DNA from: an uncultured Sphingomonadaceae bacterium
GTDB taxonomy: Bacteria > Pseudomonadota > Alphaproteobacteria > Sphingomonadales > Sphingomonadaceae
Reading direction: 5' to 3'
DNA length: 64,000 bases
Assembly (NCBI GenBank): GCA_947495985.1
Contig: CANMBD010000002.1
Location: 480,975-544,974, forward strand
Below the pieces are notes generated by a model that saw only the letters and a program-made list of their open reading frames with translations, searched no databases and was not told where the DNA came from. The translations under genes and the position numbers were made by a program. The first letter of the stretch is position 1, and every line of letters starts with the position of its first letter. This document shows positions 61,341 through 64,000 of this stretch, one piece after another.

Positions 61341-64000
61341 GCGTTGAGAACTCCATCACAGCGGCCACAGAGCGCTCCGTCTTCGGGCACATCGGGCAAT
61401 AAGCGCCAGCAGCGGCCACATTTGTTGTGCTCCGTTTTGGTCACACTAATATCGCTCCCATCTTTCACATCGGCGACGATGCAGAGTTCGGCAAACTCAT
61501 TGGCATCAATTGGAAGGTCAGCCATGGGATAGGTGACTTCCGCTTCCAGGCTGGAACGGATTGTTTTCTCGCGTCGCAGCGGTTCAATCGCTTCGGTAAC
61601 GTTGATTCTAGCAGTGCGGATTTTTTCCCATTTTCCTGCGAGTGCGGCGTCTGTCCAAGCGCCATCGACTTCCGGCCATTCTTTCAGGTGGATCGAGTCA
61701 TTCTCGTCAGGAAAGCGGCTTTGCCAGATTTCCTCGGCGGTAAAGACCAGCACCGGCGCGATATAGCGGGTCAGCGCATGGAACAGGACATCCATGACCG
61801 TCCGGTACGCCATGCGCTTCGGATCATCCGGCGCGTCGCAATAGAGACAATCCTTGCGGATATCGAAGAAGAAGGCGCTGAGATCATCCTGCGCAAAGGC
61901 GGTCAGCTCGCGCATATAGGGACCAAAGGCGAAATCATTCACATGCTGTTTCAGCTTCGCATCAACCTCGGCCAGGCGGTGGAGAATATATCGCTCCAGC
62001 TCCGGCATATCGGCCACGGCGACGCGTTCGCTATCCTCAAAATCGCTGAGGCCGCCCAGCATATAGCGGAAGGTATTGCGTAATTTCCGGTAGCTGTCGG
62101 TGACACCTTTCAGGATTTCATCGCCGATCCGGTGATCCTCGGTGAAATCGACGCTCGCGGCCCAGAGACGCAGAATATCGGCGCCATTGACGTTGATAAT
62201 CTTTTGCGGGTCAAGCGTATTGCCCAGCGACTTCGACATTTTCTTGCCGTTCTTGTCGAGCGTCATACCGTGGGTCAGCACGGCCTTGTAAGGCGCACGG
62301 CCGCGTGTGCCGCATGATTCTAACAGACTCGACTGGAACCAGCCGCGATGTTGGTCGCTGCCTTCCAGATAGAGATCGGCCGGGGTCTGGTGATCCGGCC
62401 ATCTGCCGCTTTCCAGCACAAAGCTATGGGTGCAGCCGCTGTCAAACCAGACGTCGAGAATGTCGGTGATCACCTCATAGTCATCAAGGCTGTACTTGTT
62501 GCCAAGAAATTCCTGATGATCGGCATTGAACCAGGCGTCCGCGCCGCCGGTCTTGAAGGCGGCGATAATCCGTTCGTTGACCGCCGGGTCATTGAGATAG
62601 TCGCCTGTCTTGCGATCGACATAAAGCGCAATCGGCACGCCCCAGGCGCGCTGGCGGCTAAGCACCCAGTCGGGGCGGCCTTCGACCATGGATTCGAGAC
62701 GGCGGCGTCCGCGCTCTGGTACAAAGCGGACTTTGTTGCGGATTTCATCGAGGGCGACTTCGCGGAGGGTGCCATTGATGCCTTCGGCATGGCCGACGAC
62801 GGTTTCCTCGGGCTCATCCTCAATTGGTTCGATCGTGCTGGGTGCGGTGAGCGGGTCATCCATCGGCACAAACCATTGCGGCGTGCAGCGATAGATGATC
62901 TTCGCCTTGGACCGCCAGCTATGCGGATAGCTATGCTGAAAATCATCGCTGGCCGAGAGCAAGGCGCCTGCTGCGCGCAGGTCTTCGCAAATTGGGCCGG
63001 TGCTGCTGACAAATTTCTTGTTGATCACTCCGCCGGCGCGTTCATCCCCGCGCGGCAGCCAGTCCCAGTCCTCACGATAAACGCCGTCCGCATCGACCGC
63101 GAAGACCGGGTTGATGCCATTGGCTTTGCAGAGGTCAAAATCGTCCTCGCCATGGTCAGGGGACATGTGGACAAGGCCAGTACCGGCTTCGGTGGTGACG
63201 AAATGCGAACCGTCGAGGAACGGACGCGGTTTCGTGTAGAATTCGCTGTCTGGGAATGTGTCAGCCATCGGGTGTTTGGCGATGGCGCCCGCGAGTTGGG
63301 AGCCTTTGAAGCGTCTCTCGATCACACCATCGGAGAGGTAGCTATGACCCTCTTCAGAAGTGTCGAAACGAGCTTCGGCAACAATATATCTATCTCCATA
63401 TTGCGTGAGATAGACAATATACTCAACATCCGCCCCATAAGCGAGAGCCTGGTTGACCGGAATCGTCCAGGGCGTCGTCGTCCAGATCACCGCGTGCGCG
63501 CCGACCAACTCCGGTGCATTCGGCGCTTCGGTAATCTCAAATCCAACATCGATCTGCGTGGATGTAATATCTTCATATTCCACCTCGGCCTCGGCCAGCG
63601 CGGTTTTCTCCACCGGAGACCACATGACCGGCTTGGCGCCGCGATAGAGCTGTCCCGCTTCCGCAAATTTCAGCAGCTCCGTGACAATCGCCGCTTCGGC
63701 GTCATAATCCATGGTGAGATAAGGTTTATCCCATTGCGCCAGCACACCCAGCCGCTTGAATTCCTCGCGCTGTACACCGACCCATTTGTCCGCATATTCG
63801 CGGCATTCGGCGCGAAACTCGCTGGCCGGAACCTCGTCCTTGTTGCGCTTTTTCTTGCGATATTGTTCCTCGATCTTCCACTCGATCGGTAGGCCATGAC
63901 AGTCCCATCCCGGCACGAAGGGCGCGTCTTTACCGAGCAGATTCTGGCTGCGGACAACCAGATCCTTGAGCGTCTTGTTGAGGCTATGACCGATATGGAT
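61337..64000 (-). CDS. ileS: Isoleucyl-tRNA synthetase (N-terminus outside the window)
   Basis: The visible 887 residues run to the right edge in frame with no start in it. The HIGH motif is HIGH in IHIGHSLNKTLKD (within the last 45 bases of the window). The KMSKS loop is KMSKSLGNTLDP, with the CP1 editing domain between. The C-terminal zinc site has CGRCWRLLPDVPEDGALCGRC. It is a normal IleRS; only about the first 50 residues are missing. Confidence 0.97.
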   Translation of the reverse strand: MHIGHSLNKTLKDLVVRSQNLLGKDAPFVPGWDCHGLPIEWKIEEQYRKKKRNKDEVPASEFRAECREYADKWVGVQREEFKRLGVLAQWDKPYLTMDYDAEAAIVTELLKFAEAGQLYRGAKPVMWSPVEKTALAEAEVEYEDITSTQIDVGFEITEAPNAPELVGAHAVIWTTTPWTIPVNQALAYGADVEYIVYLTQYGDRYIVAEARFDTSEEGHSYLSDGVIERRFKGSQLAGAIAKHPMADTFPDSEFYTKPRPFLDGSHFVTTEAGTGLVHMSPDHGEDDFDLCKANGINPVFAVDADGVYREDWDWLPRGDERAGGVINKKFVSSTGPICEDLRAAGALLSASDDFQHSYPHSWRSKAKIIYRCTPQWFVPMDDPLTAPSTIEPIEDEPEETVVGHAEGINGTLREVALDEIRNKVRFVPERGRRRLESMVEGRPDWVLSRQRAWGVPIALYVDRKTGDYLNDPAVNERIIAAFKTGGADAWFNADHQEFLGNKYSLDDYEVITDILDVWFDSGCTHSFVLESGRWPDHQTPADLYLEGSDQHRGWFQSSLLESCGTRGRAPYKAVLTHGMTLDKNGKKMSKSLGNTLDPQKIINVNGADILRLWAASVDFTEDHRIGDEILKGVTDSYRKLRNTFRYMLGGLSDFEDSERVAVADMPELERYILHRLAEVDAKLKQHVNDFAFGPYMRELTAFAQDDLSAFFFDIRKDCLYCDAPDDPKRMAYRTVMDVLFHALTRYIAPVLVFTAEEIWQSRFPDENDSIHLKEWPEVDGAWTDAALAGKWEKIRTARINVTEAIEPLRREKTIRSSLEAEVTYPMADLPIDANEFAELCIVADVKDGSDISVTKTEHNKCGRCWRLLPDVPEDGALCGRCDGVLNA

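Noticed and set aside
62348..63892. 514-codon open frame opposite ileS
   Set aside because: It is antisense to well-conserved IleRS motifs, has low-complexity composition and no known domain; it reflects GC-biased codon use of ileS.
1..64000. CRISPR arrays, tRNA, rRNA, insertion sequences, prophage
   Set aside because: I saw no regularly spaced repeats, no cloverleaf or rRNA sequence, and no transposase or phage genes in the translations.

Overview
The window is a chromosomal segment of an alphaproteobacterium, most likely a sphingomonad (Sphingorhabdus/Parasphingorhabdus/Sphingopyxis type). This is inferred from gene content: HemJ instead of HemG/HemY, MipZ in place of a Min system, an alphaproteobacterial-type LexA box (GTTC-N7-GTTC), MmcB, DUF1491, DUF3576, DUF3035 and SDHAF4/DUF1674 proteins, and the order hemE / origin / ppsR-maf-aroE-coaE-dnaQ, which is known from Caulobacter and relatives. 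About 68 protein genes are packed tightly, many joined by 4-bp ATGA stop/start overlaps. I see no rRNA, tRNA, insertion sequence, prophage or CRISPR array.

The most important landmark is a probable chromosomal replication origin at 2414-2715. The 302-bp gap between hemE (left, minus) and ppsR (right, plus) holds an AT-rich stretch, two perfect TTATCCACA DnaA boxes, two one-mismatch boxes, two GANTC sites and a near-CtrA motif. Genes point away from it on both sides. To the left are rho (partial), hemJ and hemE. To the right runs a plus-strand block: ppsR, maf, aroE, coaE, dnaQ, hpf, ptsN, a thioesterase, a DUF1491 gene and a SleB-type wall hydrolase. Then comes mmcB, with a perfect LexA box just upstream.

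From 10 to 29 kb there is envelope and housekeeping: an ankyrin protein, SCO1, a Cys-cluster protein, a YgjP-type peptidase, a class A PBP, msrB, a DUF4402 protein, the operon DUF3576-leuS-lptE-holA, a small secreted protein, a ThiE-like protein, a YggS-type PLP protein, a Na+/H+ antiporter, and pdeM-bioF-bioD-bioA. From 28.8 to 41.4 kb are trhO, a GST, a small acidic lipoprotein, two tandem paralogous retropepsin-like proteases, the ligase-associated DEXH helicase, a crotonase under a perfect palindrome, an MBL hydrolase, an AI-2E-type permease, a PMM/PGM, a DUF1801 protein, a DnaJ-domain membrane protein and mipZ.

The stretch 41.5-48.5 kb looks the most accessory. It holds a TauD-type dioxygenase, a predicted Tat-exported SDR, a small membrane protein divergent from an XRE/MmyB-type regulator with an inverted repeat between them, a subclass B3 metallo-beta-lactamase-like lipoprotein, an NTF2-like protein, a nitronate-monooxygenase-like enzyme and an alpha/beta hydrolase whose nucleophile Ser is Ala. 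From 48.5 kb on the content returns to core genes: SDHAF4-like, htpX (with a heat-shock-type promoter), rsmB-rpe-heparinase-purH, a BTAD/TolB/TPR regulator, small secreted proteins, an atypical SDR, and ileS-lspA-DUF3035 running off the right edge.

I did not find an obviously new multi-gene system. The best leads are the origin, the LexA-controlled mmcB, the periplasmic SDR, the B3 lactamase/regulator cluster, the paired retropepsins and two strong palindromes.
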